This document shows positions 1-8,063 of a DNA stretch of 64,000 nt, one piece after another. A model generated the notes under the pieces. The model saw only the letters and a program-made list of their open reading frames with translations, did not search any database and was not told the origin of the DNA. This DNA comes from Gammaproteobacteria bacterium (GTDB taxonomy: Bacteria; Pseudomonadota; Gammaproteobacteria; JAABTG01), in NCBI GenBank assembly GCA_034522055.1, contig JAXHLS010000002.1, positions 1,488,001 to 1,552,000 of the forward strand. The letters are read 5' to 3'. Each line of letters begins with the position of its first letter. The stretch's first letter is position 1. Both the position numbers and the translations under genes were made by a program.

Positions 1-2109
1 CTCCCCCGCGACGGGAGGGTCGCCATCGGTAACCGCGTGCCACCAGGTCTCGTTGGCCCGATACCAGTGGTCGTTGGTGATGTAGGTACGCTCCATCTCA
101 TCGGCGATGGCCGTCAGGTTCGCCGGCATCGCTGGATCGCCTTTGTCATCGGGTAACGGCATGCGGATCTTCCAGAGTCCTCCGCCTTCGAGCAGCGCGA
201 AGGCCTGGCCCTTCGGGAGTCGGACGAGTTCGGCAGGCGTGAGCATCGGCACCTCGGACACGCTGATGCGATCCTCGTTGCGCGACTGGAAATCGACGCC
301 GGACATGGGATCCGACGAGTCGTTGACGCCGGAGACGTTCATGAGCGTGAACGCTTCGACCCGGGGCAGCTGGTCGGTAAGCATCTCGGCCGTCGCGAGT
401 TCCTTGACCCGCAGCATGATCAGGGTGTTGAAATTACCGGCCACCTGCCCCGCCTTGGCACGGCTGCCGATCTTCGCCTCCACGTCGGACCAGGTCTGGG
501 TGTAGGCGGTCACCTGAAAGCCGGCGCCACCCGCCTTGTTCAGTAAGGGGACGAACTCGTCCCCGATCAGTTCGTTGAACTCGTCGGCGTGCATCGAGAT
601 CGTCGGCAAATGGACCGTTTGCGGCGCGGCACCTTCCTCGGCCGGGTCGTGAATACCGTGCTTGTAGATGTGACCGGCCACGGAGACCAGATCGGCGAAC
701 ATGGAGTTGCCTACGGCACTCGCGACGGTCGTATCAGTGAGTGCATCGAGGCCGACGTAGACGATCCCCTTGCGATGGATCACGTCCAGCCACTCGAAGA
801 TCGGCCGGCTGTCGTCGCCGTTCAGGTAATCGGGCGAGATGAGCTCGGCGATCTTGCCGGTGGTCAATTTCTCCATCAGCGGGCCGACGGAGCTCACGAT
901 CTTGTCGAAGTAGGTCTTGTCGTACTTGAATGCGGACACGAGGCCATCGAGAACCGGATCATAGAAATCCTGCGCCTGCAGGTAGCGCATCAGGGCGATT
1001 GCGTCCCGGTCTCGCCCTTTCAGCGCCGATGAGAGGTTGCGCTCACTGATCTTGCCCGCGATCTCCTCAACCGCCTCGGACCAGCTCTCCTCACCGTTGC
1101 GCCGCAGGTGCTCGCGCGCATACTCGACGAACAGGGGCTCGATGTCATTGATGTAGCGACGGATCTGCTGGTAGTCCGGCCGACGCCCGAGTGCCACCAG
1201 CGCCCGCGCGATGATATTGACGAAGCGCCAGGCGAATTCCTTGAAGGCGGCCGAGTTGCCCTCGCTGGGCAGCTGGTTCGCGATCCGGGTCGCCACCTCG
1301 GTGATCCGCGAGAAGCTGCCGATGGCATTGTACCGCGCCGAAGTTTGAGGGAAGCCGAGATGAAACAGGGTGAAGTCCCTGGCGCGTCCGGCCCGCCTGG
1401 CCTCGGCGTAGACACGGCGCAGCAAGTCGGCATCACCCTTCGGATCGAAGACGATGACGACGTCACCGCGGCGGATATCCTGGGTGATGAGGATCTCGGC
1501 GAGCCGGGTCTTGCCGACCCGGGTCGTACCGAGCACCAGGGTGTGACCGACGCGCTCGCCGAGATCCATCCAGACGTCCTGCTCGTCGGGCTCGACGGCA
1601 TGCAGTGCCGGCGTGCCGCCGACCGCCGGCAGGGGCTTGAGGGGATTCCACCCTCTGGGCTGGCGCAGCAGCCAGGCCACGACCTTGAGTACCGGCACCG
1701 ATTCCCAGGCCACCTCTTTCCGCCGCGCCCACTGGTAGAGCGGACCCGGCTGCACGTAGTGCTGCACTTCGGGACGGAGGGTGTCGCGCAGGCGCTGGGT
1801 GTGGCGCTGGGTCCAGCGAAAGCCGCGCCCGAGAAACAGCTTGTGGCGGCTGAGGGGAATGCGATGGGCCCGGAGCGTGTAGCTCGGCAGGCGGCGCATG
1901 TTGCGCTGGTAGCGCAGGACCCGCCACGCCTGGCGGGTACGCACAAACGCCAAGAGGAACAATGCCGCAGCCGCGGCCATGGCGACACCCGGCGGCATCA
2001 TCAATGCCCAGGGCGCCAGCAGGGCCATCATTCCCGTTGCTGCCGCGACCAGGGCCGACCAGAGTTCCACCGGCGGGCGCAGCAGCGCCTCGACGGGATG
2101 CGGACTCAT
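1..2109 (-). CDS. traD: Conjugative coupling ATPase TraD, partial
   Basis: This is the TraD/VirD4-type coupling protein that links the relaxosome to the mating-pair secretion channel at the inner membrane. The reading frame is open from the ATG at 2109 to the left edge, so the C terminus is missing. Hydrophobic helices lie in about residues 15-60. Walker A (GTTRVGKTR) sits near residues 190-200, a Walker-B-like FDPKGDAD follows, and there is a later acidic HADEFNELIGDE segment. The family is inferred to be the PFGI-1-class TraD because the downstream genes are typical of that ICE type. Its start overlaps the stop of the upstream gene by 4 bp (ATGA), so the two are translationally coupled. Confidence 0.88.
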   Translation of the reverse strand, partial: MSPHPVEALLRPPVELWSALVAAATGMMALLAPWALMMPPGVAMAAAAALFLLAFVRTRQAWRVLRYQRNMRRLPSYTLRAHRIPLSRHKLFLGRGFRWTQRHTQRLRDTLRPEVQHYVQPGPLYQWARRKEVAWESVPVLKVVAWLLRQPRGWNPLKPLPAVGGTPALHAVEPDEQDVWMDLGERVGHTLVLGTTRVGKTRLAEILITQDIRRGDVVIVFDPKGDADLLRRVYAEARRAGRARDFTLFHLGFPQTSARYNAIGSFSRITEVATRIANQLPSEGNSAAFKEFAWRFVNIIARALVALGRRPDYQQIRRYINDIEPLFVEYAREHLRRNGEESWSEAVEEIAGKISERNLSSALKGRDRDAIALMRYLQAQDFYDPVLDGLVSAFKYDKTYFDKIVSSVGPLMEKLTTGKIAELISPDYLNGDDSRPIFEWLDVIHRKGIVYVGLDALTDTTVASAVGNSMFADLVSVAGHIYKHGIHDPAEEGAAPQTVHLPTISMHADEFNELIGDEFVPLLNKAGGAGFQVTAYTQTWSDVEAKIGSRAKAGQVAGNFNTLIMLRVKELATAEMLTDQLPRVEAFTLMNVSGVNDSSDPMSGVDFQSRNEDRISVSEVPMLTPAELVRLPKGQAFALLEGGGLWKIRMPLPDDKGDPAMPANLTAIADEMERTYITNDHWYRANETWWHAVTDGDPPVAGE

Positions 2110-2639
2110 TGCTCGATGCCGCGCCGGGAGATCAGGACCGGGATGTGCTTCAGGCCCAGGATCTCCGCGATGTCCGTCGCGGACGCCGGCAGGATCGGCA
2201 GGCCCCGCGCGATGGTGGCGATGGCCTCGAGATCTGCCGCGGACTCCGCATTGACCAGCAAGCCGACCCCATGGATCGCCGCGAGCCGCTCCCGATGCGT
2301 CTCCAGCCACTGGCGCGACAGGGGATCGGCGCCGATCAGGAAGAGTGGTCGCGGCAGCGTCGCCCCATTGGGGAGAGATAACGGACGCGGTGACACCGGC
2401 CCTGGTGTCAGCGCCGGCGTGCGGATCGGGAGCAGGCGCGTCAGATCGGCCGCGCCCAGACTGACTTCGGGCTGTGCCTGGACCGGGGCTGCCGGCGGCC
2501 GCTCACTGAAGGCCTCCAGGTACGGTGCGAGGGGCGCGGTGGCGCCGCTGTCGTAGATGACCGTGAGTTCTGCGCAGGCGACAGCGGACCACAGGCCGAG
2601 GGTCGCCGGGAGGATCCTTACCGTTCGCGCCATTCGCAT
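2106..2639 (-). CDS. Integrating conjugative element protein, TIGR03765-like
   Basis: A protein of about 178 residues with an N-terminal signal peptide ending near ACAE. It is rich in Pro/Leu and has a PRPLFLIGADPLSRQWL segment typical of the exported ICE protein family TIGR03765. The start is placed at the first of two close ATGs (2639 or 2633), because the longer frame would run back through the preceding gene. The biochemical role is unknown; members sit beside TraD in PFGI-1/SPI-7-type elements. It lies 7 bp after the lytic transglycosylase gene and overlaps traD by 4 bp. Family assignment is from remembered sequence pattern and position. Confidence 0.75.
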   Translation of the reverse strand: MRMARTVRILPATLGLWSAVACAELTVIYDSGATAPLAPYLEAFSERPPAAPVQAQPEVSLGAADLTRLLPIRTPALTPGPVSPRPLSLPNGATLPRPLFLIGADPLSRQWLETHRERLAAIHGVGLLVNAESAADLEAIATIARGLPILPASATDIAEILGLKHIPVLISRRGIEQ

Positions 2640-2646
2640 CCGGGGA

Positions 2647-3204
2647 TTACCCCATCGCCGTGACGCGGGACCAGATCCGCTCCACCCGCTCACGGTAGCG
2701 GGCCGCCCGATCGGCATCATTCGGCGCGTGATAGCAGCCGACCGCCGCCCACCAGTCGCCCCGTGCCCGGTAACAGTCGGCGAGGACCCCCGCGCCTACG
2801 GCGAGGTTATGGTAGGGATCGATGGCCGCCTCGACCGAGCGCAAAGCTGCCTTGTGGTATGCCCAATTGATCTGCATGAGGCCGATATCGACCGATCGGC
2901 GCCCTTCGGCGAGCGCCTCGCGCGCGGCGACCACCGCCGCCTGGCGAGTGGGAAAGTAGCGCCCCTTGCCCTGTATGTTGAGGGTCCAGGGCCACGGCCG
3001 GGTGGTGCGCAGGTGTTCGACGTGTTGGCCACTCTCGGCGAGCGCGACGGCGTAGAACAGCGCGCTCGGGATCCCATGGGCCACCGCGACGCGGCGGTAC
3101 CCTTCGGGCACGCCGTTTTCCGAAACAGGGGTGGCGGCGAGGGCCGAAGGTGACGCCACCCCGATCGCCACCAGCGCAAGAAAGGAGCGGGCGTGCGGTC
3201 TCAC
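2647..3204 (-). CDS. Lytic transglycosylase (SLT domain), conjugation-associated
   Basis: A 185-residue periplasmic murein transglycosylase of the VirB1/IagB/PilT class that would open peptidoglycan locally so the conjugation channel can cross it. A signal peptide (residues 1-23, ending ALA) precedes an SLT domain. The catalytic Glu is predicted at residue 57 in the ALAESGQ motif, and GLMQIN around residue 120 is the second conserved SLT motif. The AVGAGVLADCY segment completes the usual fold. The gene overlaps the preceding TIGR03759-like gene by 4 bp, as expected within the transfer operon. Confidence 0.88.
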   Translation of the reverse strand: MRPHARSFLALVAIGVASPSALAATPVSENGVPEGYRRVAVAHGIPSALFYAVALAESGQHVEHLRTTRPWPWTLNIQGKGRYFPTRQAAVVAAREALAEGRRSVDIGLMQINWAYHKAALRSVEAAIDPYHNLAVGAGVLADCYRARGDWWAAVGCYHAPNDADRAARYRERVERIWSRVTAMG

Positions 3205-3980
3205 AACGCCGATCCCGACAGTGGCGTGACGGACTCACCCCGGCGGCGCATCAGGACGGGGAGATCACCTCGCCCGGGCGCGACGCGCTTGAGGGCGCCC
3301 CCGTCGAAGTTCAAAGTCACGCGTCGCGTGGTGACCCACTCGGGACGGATCCCGCGCTCGATTGCCCAGTTCCGAATGGCACTTTCGTCGCCCACTGCGA
3401 TCTCGCTCAAGAAGACATCGACGCCGTCCAGGCGGTCGAGTCTCGCCAGCACCCGCGCGAGCAACGCATCGCAGGCGGCACAGTCCGGACGCGCGAACAG
3501 CAACACCCGATCGGTGCGCCGTAGTTCCTCGTCACCGTCGGTCTGAACCGGCAGGCGCGCGACGTCGATGAGGGTCTGGTTCGGGAACAGCAGGCGCGCC
3601 GCGTCGTCGTAGGCCCGCTGGAAGGCGAGGATACGCTCGGCGTCCTCACGCATCATCACGGCCCACTGCTCGGCGTACTGGCGGCGCTCGGCCTCATCGC
3701 GTGCGTGGATGCCGAGGACCTCTATCGGCGAGATGGTCCCGGGGCTGATGCTGCCGCGGATCCCTTCCATGAGCGTCCGATAGCGCTGCCACTCGGCTGC
3801 CGACAAGTCCCAGAGCCCGGCCCGGGCCCGCTCGTGCTCGGTGAGCGGCGTGCGCTCCAGGAGGGTCGCACTCGTCGTGGTGTTCCCTGATGGGGTGTTG
3901 GCCGGATCGGCGGCCCAGCTTGGGCTCGCGATCAGCGACAGCATCGTGCCCACCGTGGCGAAGACGAAGGTCCTATTCAT
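3201..3980 (-). CDS. Integrating conjugative element protein, TIGR03759-like
   Basis: A 259-residue exported protein with a signal peptide cleaved after SWAA (about residue 24). Its C-terminal half contains a thioredoxin-like CAAC pair (Cys167, Cys170) in the sequence RPDCAACDALL, which is characteristic of the TIGR03759 ICE family. This suggests a periplasmic disulfide or redox role in assembling the transfer apparatus, but no function is established. It overlaps the lytic transglycosylase by 4 bp downstream and the small membrane protein by 8 bp upstream. Confidence 0.8.
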   Translation of the reverse strand: MNRTFVFATVGTMLSLIASPSWAADPANTPSGNTTTSATLLERTPLTEHERARAGLWDLSAAEWQRYRTLMEGIRGSISPGTISPIEVLGIHARDEAERRQYAEQWAVMMREDAERILAFQRAYDDAARLLFPNQTLIDVARLPVQTDGDEELRRTDRVLLFARPDCAACDALLARVLARLDRLDGVDVFLSEIAVGDESAIRNWAIERGIRPEWVTTRRVTLNFDGGALKRVAPGRGDLPVLMRRRGESVTPLSGSAL

Positions 3981-4215
3981 CGCACGCGGCCTCCATGTTG
4001 CCGGCCGGGTCGCTACTCGTCCGTCGCTGGTAAGGCACGGTGAGGTCGCGATACGCCGGGTCGTGTTGATTACAAGCCGGGCGGACCACTGGCTCAGACA
4101 TCTCCAGGGCAGACGGCTGCGTCTGTTGGTTGGCCGGTGGTGGGGATTTATCGGGCGGCACGCCGCTTGCGGACAAAATGCCGAGGATGATCAGAATGGC
4201 GATGAAGGCTTCCAT
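3973..4215 (-). CDS. Small membrane-anchored ICE protein of unknown function
   Basis: An 80-residue protein with one hydrophobic N-terminal segment (about residues 2-17, MEAFIAILIILGILSASG), followed by a Pro/Gln-rich hydrophilic tail. The start at 4215 is preferred because GGGAAAG lies upstream and the ATG begins 2 nt after the pilL stop. It overlaps the next gene by 8 bp. I do not recognise the family. Operon position between PilL and the TIGR03759-like protein suggests a minor envelope component of the transfer machine. Confidence 0.55.
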   Translation of the reverse strand: MEAFIAILIILGILSASGVPPDKSPPPANQQTQPSALEMSEPVVRPACNQHDPAYRDLTVPYQRRTSSDPAGNMEAACDE

Positions 4216-4217
4216 GG

Positions 4218-4664
4218 TCAGCGCTTTCCCGTTCCTTGGTCGCACCGCTCGAACGAGATCAGCCGATGCACGGGATCTTCGACCAGCGTGAAGGCGGGTC
4301 CGGCGAGGATCCTCAAGGCCGTGCGCAGCGGCAGCGGACCGAGCGCGCGGTGGGCTTCCGGCAACGGCAGATCCAAAAGTTCGGCTCGGTCCGCGTCGGC
4401 GGCAAGGGGTGGCGACAGACGATAGCCGGACGACTCGAGCAGCGTCTCGACCGCGTCTCCGATCCGGATCACAGACGCCGGCAATACCGAGACCACCGGG
4501 GCTGCGAGGGGATCCCGTTGCGCCAGGCTCGGCGCCGGCTGCACCGTCGAGTAGCGCGCGACGGTGAGCTCGGCCGTATTGGCATCGAGGGACGCAATCA
4601 GCGCCCCCAGCATGCAGGCGGAGACGGGAAAAAGGTGATGGCGATGCGCGTAGGTTCGTTTCAT
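4218..4664 (-). CDS. pilL: PilL N-terminal domain protein (TIGR03748-like)
   Basis: A 148-residue exported protein whose mature part (DAVETLLESSGYRL, then PLPEAHRALGPLPLRTALRILAG) has the alternating pattern of a secretin N-domain/STN-like fold. This is typical of the N-terminal PilL protein of PFGI-1-class conjugative pili. A signal peptide covers roughly residues 1-30 after a Lys/His-rich start. The protein would help place the type IV conjugative pilus secretin in the outer membrane. It is separated from the upstream recombinase gene by about 90 bp. Confidence 0.72.
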   Translation of the reverse strand: MKRTYAHRHHLFPVSACMLGALIASLDANTAELTVARYSTVQPAPSLAQRDPLAAPVVSVLPASVIRIGDAVETLLESSGYRLSPPLAADADRAELLDLPLPEAHRALGPLPLRTALRILAGPAFTLVEDPVHRLISFERCDQGTGKR

Positions 4665-4755
4665 GAGTGCCCGGGCGAGTTCAAAACCTGCGTCCGAGTT
4701 TGCTGAGCGCGCCGTCCTCGCGAAACGGGAAACTCTCGCAGGTTACGCGTTCCTT

Positions 4756-5622
4756 TCAGCGCGACAAATATACGGTCAATATCTGCTCGCGTCCGTGGCC
4801 GAGCTCTCGGCTGATGACGAGCCGCGCCGCGCGGTCGATAGCGCGCTGCTCTCGCGTGAACGAACTCGAGGTCGGGCCCCCTGCCGCGGGTGCCTTCCAG
4901 CCGGTGAGCTCCTCGTAACGTCCCTGGGCATAGGCGTGCCGGAGGCCGTGCAGTTTCGAGAGCCCGGCGTTTGCGGTATGGCGCTCGTACACGCGTAGCT
5001 GCTGCCGGTAGTTGCGCTCGGCCGGGATCAGCGAGCCGCGGCCCGCGAGGCGATGGGCGCGATCCAGGATCACCCGCTGCGCCGGGGTGCGCACGGGGAT
5101 CTCGCGGGCCTTGCCGCCCTTGGTCCAGCTGTCCTTTAGCACCAGGTGATCGCCCCGATCCGCGTAGCTGGGTTGGAACTTGATGGCTTCCTCGCGCCGG
5201 AGACCGAAGGCCTGCTGCAGCTCGAGGCTCATCCGGACGTGGGCGTCCTTGACGCAATCGAGGGCCGCGCCGTCGACCTGGCGCGCCTTCGACTCGGTGC
5301 TGACGAACGTCCGCTCCGGGATCCCGTAGTGGTCGTTCTGGCGGGCGATGACGTTCTGCCGGTTCACCTTCTGCGCCCACCAGCGCAACACCGTCATCCG
5401 GTTCTTGATGGTGCCGATGGAGAGCGACTCGGTCTGCCACCGGTTCACCAGCGCTTCCACATGTTTCGGTTTCAGCGACTGCGCGCCCATGCCCCGGAAG
5501 CCCAGCGCATGGAGTTGGTCGGCGATCAGCGACAGCAGGCGCTCGCGGTTGCGCTGGGTCGCATAGCCACCGTCACGGTTGTGGCGACACAGCTGTTTGA
5601 GTTGGTAGTTCAGGTCTCTCAA
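4756..5622 (-). CDS. Tyrosine recombinase / phage-type integrase
   Basis: A 288-residue tyrosine recombinase with a SAM-like N-terminal DNA-binding domain (about residues 1-100) and a catalytic domain with all key residues visible: Arg142/143 in GLRREEA, Lys near 168-171, His225 and Arg228 in LHGLRHAY, His276 in RELGHGR and the nucleophile Tyr285 in ILTVYLSR. It resembles the integrase subfamily that sits inside PFGI-1/SPI-7-type elements beside the pil/tra genes, not the P4-type integrase at the tRNA end, so it may not be the main ICE integrase. The proposed start is TTG at 5622 and is uncertain. A long, highly structured leader lies upstream (about 5640-5880). Confidence 0.8.
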   Translation of the reverse strand: MRDLNYQLKQLCRHNRDGGYATQRNRERLLSLIADQLHALGFRGMGAQSLKPKHVEALVNRWQTESLSIGTIKNRMTVLRWWAQKVNRQNVIARQNDHYGIPERTFVSTESKARQVDGAALDCVKDAHVRMSLELQQAFGLRREEAIKFQPSYADRGDHLVLKDSWTKGGKAREIPVRTPAQRVILDRAHRLAGRGSLIPAERNYRQQLRVYERHTANAGLSKLHGLRHAYAQGRYEELTGWKAPAAGGPTSSSFTREQRAIDRAARLVISRELGHGREQILTVYLSR

Positions 5623-5639
5623 AGTGTTCGATGCTCTGG

Positions 5640-5880
5640 TAAGTGTTTCTGACCACCTGGCAGGCCGTAGCCGGCCAGGTCCTTAGATCAAGGCACGGGT
5701 CACGGGACACCACTCCCGTTCAACCTGAAGATGCCTGGTTGCAGGCAACACCGGTTCTCCCCTGTGGGGGATCGGTCCGGTGCAGACCAACTGGCCCGTT
5801 GTGGGCCGCTCTTCGATAACGCATCACCTCCTTCGTGTTGCTTGAGTTGAATGAATGGTCTTGCTGTAACGCATTACCTC
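5640..5880 (-). promoter_or_regulatory. Structured leader of the recombinase gene with tandem short ORFs
   Basis: Reading down the minus strand towards the recombinase, two short ORFs each follow a GGAGGT-type Shine-Dalgarno: 16 codons (5874 to 5824) and 34 codons (5824 to 5720), overlapping as TGATG. Both begin MRY, and their start regions look duplicated. The 34-codon ORF and the DNA below it can form hairpins: CACCGG/CCGGTG enclosing CCCC/GGGG, TGCCTG/CAGGCA, ACGGG/CCCGT and ACCTGGC/GCCAGGT. I infer a translation- or structure-sensitive leader; no known riboswitch is recognised. Confidence 0.45.
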
Positions 5881-6116
5881 CGTTGAGTTGGGCGAATGGG
5901 ATCTTCGCGATGTTGAGAGAACACCCGTCGAAGCGCCCTGCGGCGGCCGGATCGGGCAGATCGTGGAATGGCGAGCTGGGAGCTCACCGGATGAGTCGAC
6001 CGGAGGGCCGACGATTTTGACGATGGACCGGCGACCGTGAGGTCGGCGCGCTGGATCCGGTCCTTGGCGCGCATGCCCGATTTGACCTAAGCGGTCGAGG
6101 GTGGGCGCCCTCTTTG

Positions 6117-6148
6117 CCACTGAGCCGCAGTGGCCACGGATGAAATCG
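6117..6148 (-). repeat. Copy 1 of an upstream element shared with the DUF3577 operon
   Basis: A stretch of about 30 bp with a CACTG/CAGTG mini-hairpin followed by CCACGGATGAAA. It is nearly identical to 15426-15458. Both copies lie upstream of minus-strand ICE operons with structured leaders, so a shared promoter or regulator site is plausible. Confidence 0.5.
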
Positions 6149-6207
6149 ATCGTGGGCGCCAGTTTAGGAACGCGTCATTCGCGCGTCATCGGGAAAATCG
6201 GCCCTCA

Positions 6208-6478
6208 CGCCGCGCCGTTTACGGTAGCGCCGCCCGCGTCACTACCCCGCTTACGCTCGCTAGTGACACGGGCGACTTCGCGGCGGAGCAGCCCCTATGC
6301 CAGGCATGCGCCTGGCACAGGGGCTGCATCGAGAGGCTCCCGCGGGCCTGCGGCGCGGCTTCACCTGACCACAGGGGCCCACAGGCACCGCGCAAGCGCG
6401 GTCCCGCCCTTGGCGACGCGAGTAAGAAGGCTCGCTTTGCCAAGGGCGGACAAGGCCTGTGGACTCTGTGGACAGCTG
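6208..6478. repeat. Non-coding direct repeat, copy 1
   Basis: The block containing GTTTACGGTAGCGCCGCCC and the following GACCACAGGGGCCCACAGG ... TGTGGACTCTGTGGACAGCT recurs at 6897-7087. Copy 1 has an extra segment of about 80 bp near 6280-6360 that contains its own inverted repeat of a CAGGCAT-rich sequence. Neither copy encodes a credible protein on either strand. The duplication may have arisen from recombination during toxin-antitoxin cassette gain. Confidence 0.7.
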
Positions 6479-6481
6479 ATT

Positions 6482-6570
6482 CGGGAATAAGAGGCGACTT
6501 CGAGCGGCCGACCGGCGGGCGATTATTACACTGTAATAATTTGCCGAGGGGGCACGTCAGGGCGCATCGG
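6482..6570. repeat. 85-bp direct repeat containing a palindrome, copy 1
   Basis: A unit starting GGGAATAAG, continuing GACTTCGAGCGG, then the 19-bp palindrome, then TGCCGAGG and GGCACGTCAGGGCG. The same order recurs at 6670-6754. It is non-coding and brackets toxin-antitoxin remnants. Confidence 0.7.
6522..6540. promoter_or_regulatory. 19-bp palindrome ATTATTACACTGTAATAAT, copy 1
   Basis: A perfect inverted repeat (two 9-bp arms, one central base) in otherwise GC-rich DNA. Identical or one-base variants occur at 6706-6724, 7942-7960 and 17971-17989. A regulator binding site is the simplest reading; a cassette boundary is an alternative. Confidence 0.6.
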
Positions 6571-6607
6571 CGCCCAGTATGGTGGGCGGGCGCAGTTCGG
6601 CACGACT

Positions 6608-6673
6608 CTACTTCAAGCCCAACCGCACTTTGGCCTCCACAAGCGGCAGTTCCCTTCCGGTCTCGAGTTCGGG
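6608..6673 (-). pseudogene. C-terminal remnant of an antitoxin gene
   Basis: The last ~21 codons of an antitoxin, ending GRELPLVEAKVRLGLK, remain in frame with their stop. They match the C terminus of the intact-looking small antitoxin at 8064-8210 apart from a few substitutions. The upstream part is lost at the GGGAATAA repeat junction. Confidence 0.6.
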
Positions 6674-6754
6674 AATAAGGGGAGACTTCGAGCGGCGGGC
6701 GGGCGATTATTACAGTGTAATAATCTGCCGAGGCGGCACGTCAGGGCGAGTCTT
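6670..6754. repeat. 85-bp direct repeat containing a palindrome, copy 2
   Basis: Second copy of the unit at 6482-6570, diverged at several positions, with the palindrome at its centre. Confidence 0.7.
6706..6724. promoter_or_regulatory. 19-bp palindrome ATTATTACAGTGTAATAAT, copy 2
   Basis: The same palindrome with G instead of C at the central base on the plus strand, which is the reverse complement of copy 1. It also supplies the stop codon of the neighbouring toxin remnant. Confidence 0.6.
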
Positions 6755-6880
6755 CGTCCGGCACGTCGAGCAGGCGCTCGCTACGCCAGACTCGAACGAC
6801 ACGAATCCGCGTACCAGGTCCGTATCAAATTCCAGATCGCTAAGTGCGGATTCGGTGATCCGAATGGCAACCTTCGCCAT
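6710..6880 (-). pseudogene. Truncated ParE/RelE-type toxin remnant
   Basis: A 56-codon frame starting MAKVAIRITESALSDLE, which looks like the N terminus of a ParE/RelE toxin, then diverging into sequence unlike the family. The end of an antitoxin frame (LGSK, stop at 6885-6887) lies just upstream in the normal antitoxin-toxin order, 4 nt before the toxin ATG. The frame ends inside the 19-bp palindrome. It is best read as a deleted toxin-antitoxin pair whose 3' part was replaced by the 85-bp repeat. Confidence 0.5.
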
Positions 6881-6896
6881 GCTCCTACTTCGAGCC

Positions 6897-7087
6897 CAGC
6901 CGTTTACGGTAGCGCCGCCCGCGTCACTACCACGCTTGCGCTCACTAGTGACACGAGCGGCGTCGCGGCTTCACCTGACCACAGGGGCCCACAGGGACCG
7001 CGCAAGCGCGGTCCCGCCCTGGCGACGCGAGTGGGAAGGCTCGCTTTGCCAAGGGCGGGCAAGGCCTGTGGACTCTGTGGACAGCTG
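6897..7087. repeat. Non-coding direct repeat, copy 2
   Basis: Second copy of the block at 6208-6478, lacking the ~80-bp internal segment. It ends directly before the 3' end of the ParE toxin gene. Apart from the repeats and remnants listed here, I see no intact gene between 5880 and 7111. Confidence 0.7.
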
Positions 7088-7111
7088 CGCGAGAATTTAT
7101 TCCTTCGTCCG

Positions 7112-7408
7112 TTACAGGAATTTGTAACCCGCCTCGCGCTGGCTTCTGACCGCCAACACGAAGACGGTATCGACCTCAGGAACATAGCGGTAGAGGGCAA
7201 CATAACCGCGAGATTGCCGACCGATGATCAGTTCCCGGGTATCGTGGCGAGTTGGGCGTCCCAGCAGGGGATTGGATTCAAGCACATTGATTGCCTGGAT
7301 GATCTGATCGATACGCGCAGCTGCCTCCGCGACTTCGTTTTGTGCGAGGTGTTCCAGTATTCGATCGAAATCGTCGGCAACACGCGCCGCCAGCTCAATG
7401 CGCGCCAT
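7112..7408 (-). CDS. parE: ParE-family toxin
   Basis: A 98-residue RelE/ParE-superfamily toxin. Visible features are the N-terminal MARIELAARVADDFDRILEH helix pair, the PLLGRPTR loop, and the C-terminal strand motif GYVALYRYVPEVDTVFVLAVR typical of ParE. Such toxins usually poison DNA gyrase. It follows the RHH antitoxin gene with a 12-nt gap, so the two form a complete module that would stabilise the ICE. Its length is normal for the family. Confidence 0.85.
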   Translation of the reverse strand: MARIELAARVADDFDRILEHLAQNEVAEAAARIDQIIQAINVLESNPLLGRPTRHDTRELIIGRQSRGYVALYRYVPEVDTVFVLAVRSQREAGYKFL

Positions 7409-7420
7409 CGCGACGAATGA

Positions 7421-7708
7421 TCAGCGGGAAAGCTTACGTGCCACCGGAGGAGTCGACTTCTTACCGGCTACGCGATCTTCCAGATAGGTACGCATCTCCG
7501 ACCAAGGGATCGTCTCTCCCGATGCGACGATCTGAGCATAGCGATCTCCTGCCGTCTCGTGGAATTCGTTGCGTCGCTCTTCCCCATCCACGCGTTCAGC
7601 AATCGCATCGAGGATGAACGCGTGCGAGGTCATGCCTGCCCGCTCTGCGGCACGCGCAATACGATTTTTGAGATCATCGGGCAAACGAACGGTCGTCGTC
7701 GGCATCAT
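7421..7708 (-). CDS. parD: ParD/CopG-type antitoxin
   Basis: A ribbon-helix-helix antitoxin of about 95 residues beginning MMPTTTVRLPDDLKNRIARA; TTTVRLPDDL is the DNA-contacting strand and the two helices follow (AERAGMTSHAFILDAIAERV). The C-terminal part (EFHETAGDRYAQIVASGET) would wrap the toxin. The start is the first of two adjacent ATGs, with GGGAG upstream; a longer version from 7720 is less likely. Antitoxin-first order implies autorepression of the pair. Confidence 0.82.
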   Translation of the reverse strand: MMPTTTVRLPDDLKNRIARAAERAGMTSHAFILDAIAERVDGEERRNEFHETAGDRYAQIVASGETIPWSEMRTYLEDRVAGKKSTPPVARKLSR

Positions 7709-8063
7709 GCAGGCTCCCAAGCATTGCTTTGGCGAAATTGTAGCACATAAGTGCTACTATCCAAGATGACCCGTACGGGTTGATGCCATCGCTCCACCGG
7801 TGGTCCGCGCCATCACCGATCTTGACAGGGGCTACCTCGAAGTAGGTTCGGCTATGCGTCTGAACGTACGTTGAACTCGAAGAGGTCGCTACCTGACCGG
7901 CAACCGAGGTCGAAAGCGGCCACCAATAGCCATCCGCAGGAATTATTACACTGTAATAATTTGGTGGCCGGCTTCCGGGCGGCTCGTCGACGGTGTGCTT
8001 TGGCAACGCCGCGGCCGGACCGATGCACCTATTCGATCCGAGTCGGCGCGTTTCGGCATGAGT
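7709..8063. other. Gene-poor spacer with an inverted GAACGTAC motif
   Basis: No credible gene is seen. It holds the AT-rich parD promoter region (7735-7765), a CTGAACGTACGTT motif near 7859 that reappears inverted near 8904-8916, and the palindrome at 7942. Confidence 0.5.
7942..7960. promoter_or_regulatory. 19-bp palindrome ATTATTACACTGTAATAAT, copy 3
   Basis: Identical to copy 1. It lies between the ParDE module and the next toxin-antitoxin cluster, about 100 bp beyond the small antitoxin gene. Confidence 0.6.

Noticed and set aside
1020-2556. Long open frames on both strands across the traD region
   Set aside because: They are shadows of the high-GC traD gene. The traD frame itself runs open to the left edge and has coherent Walker motifs.
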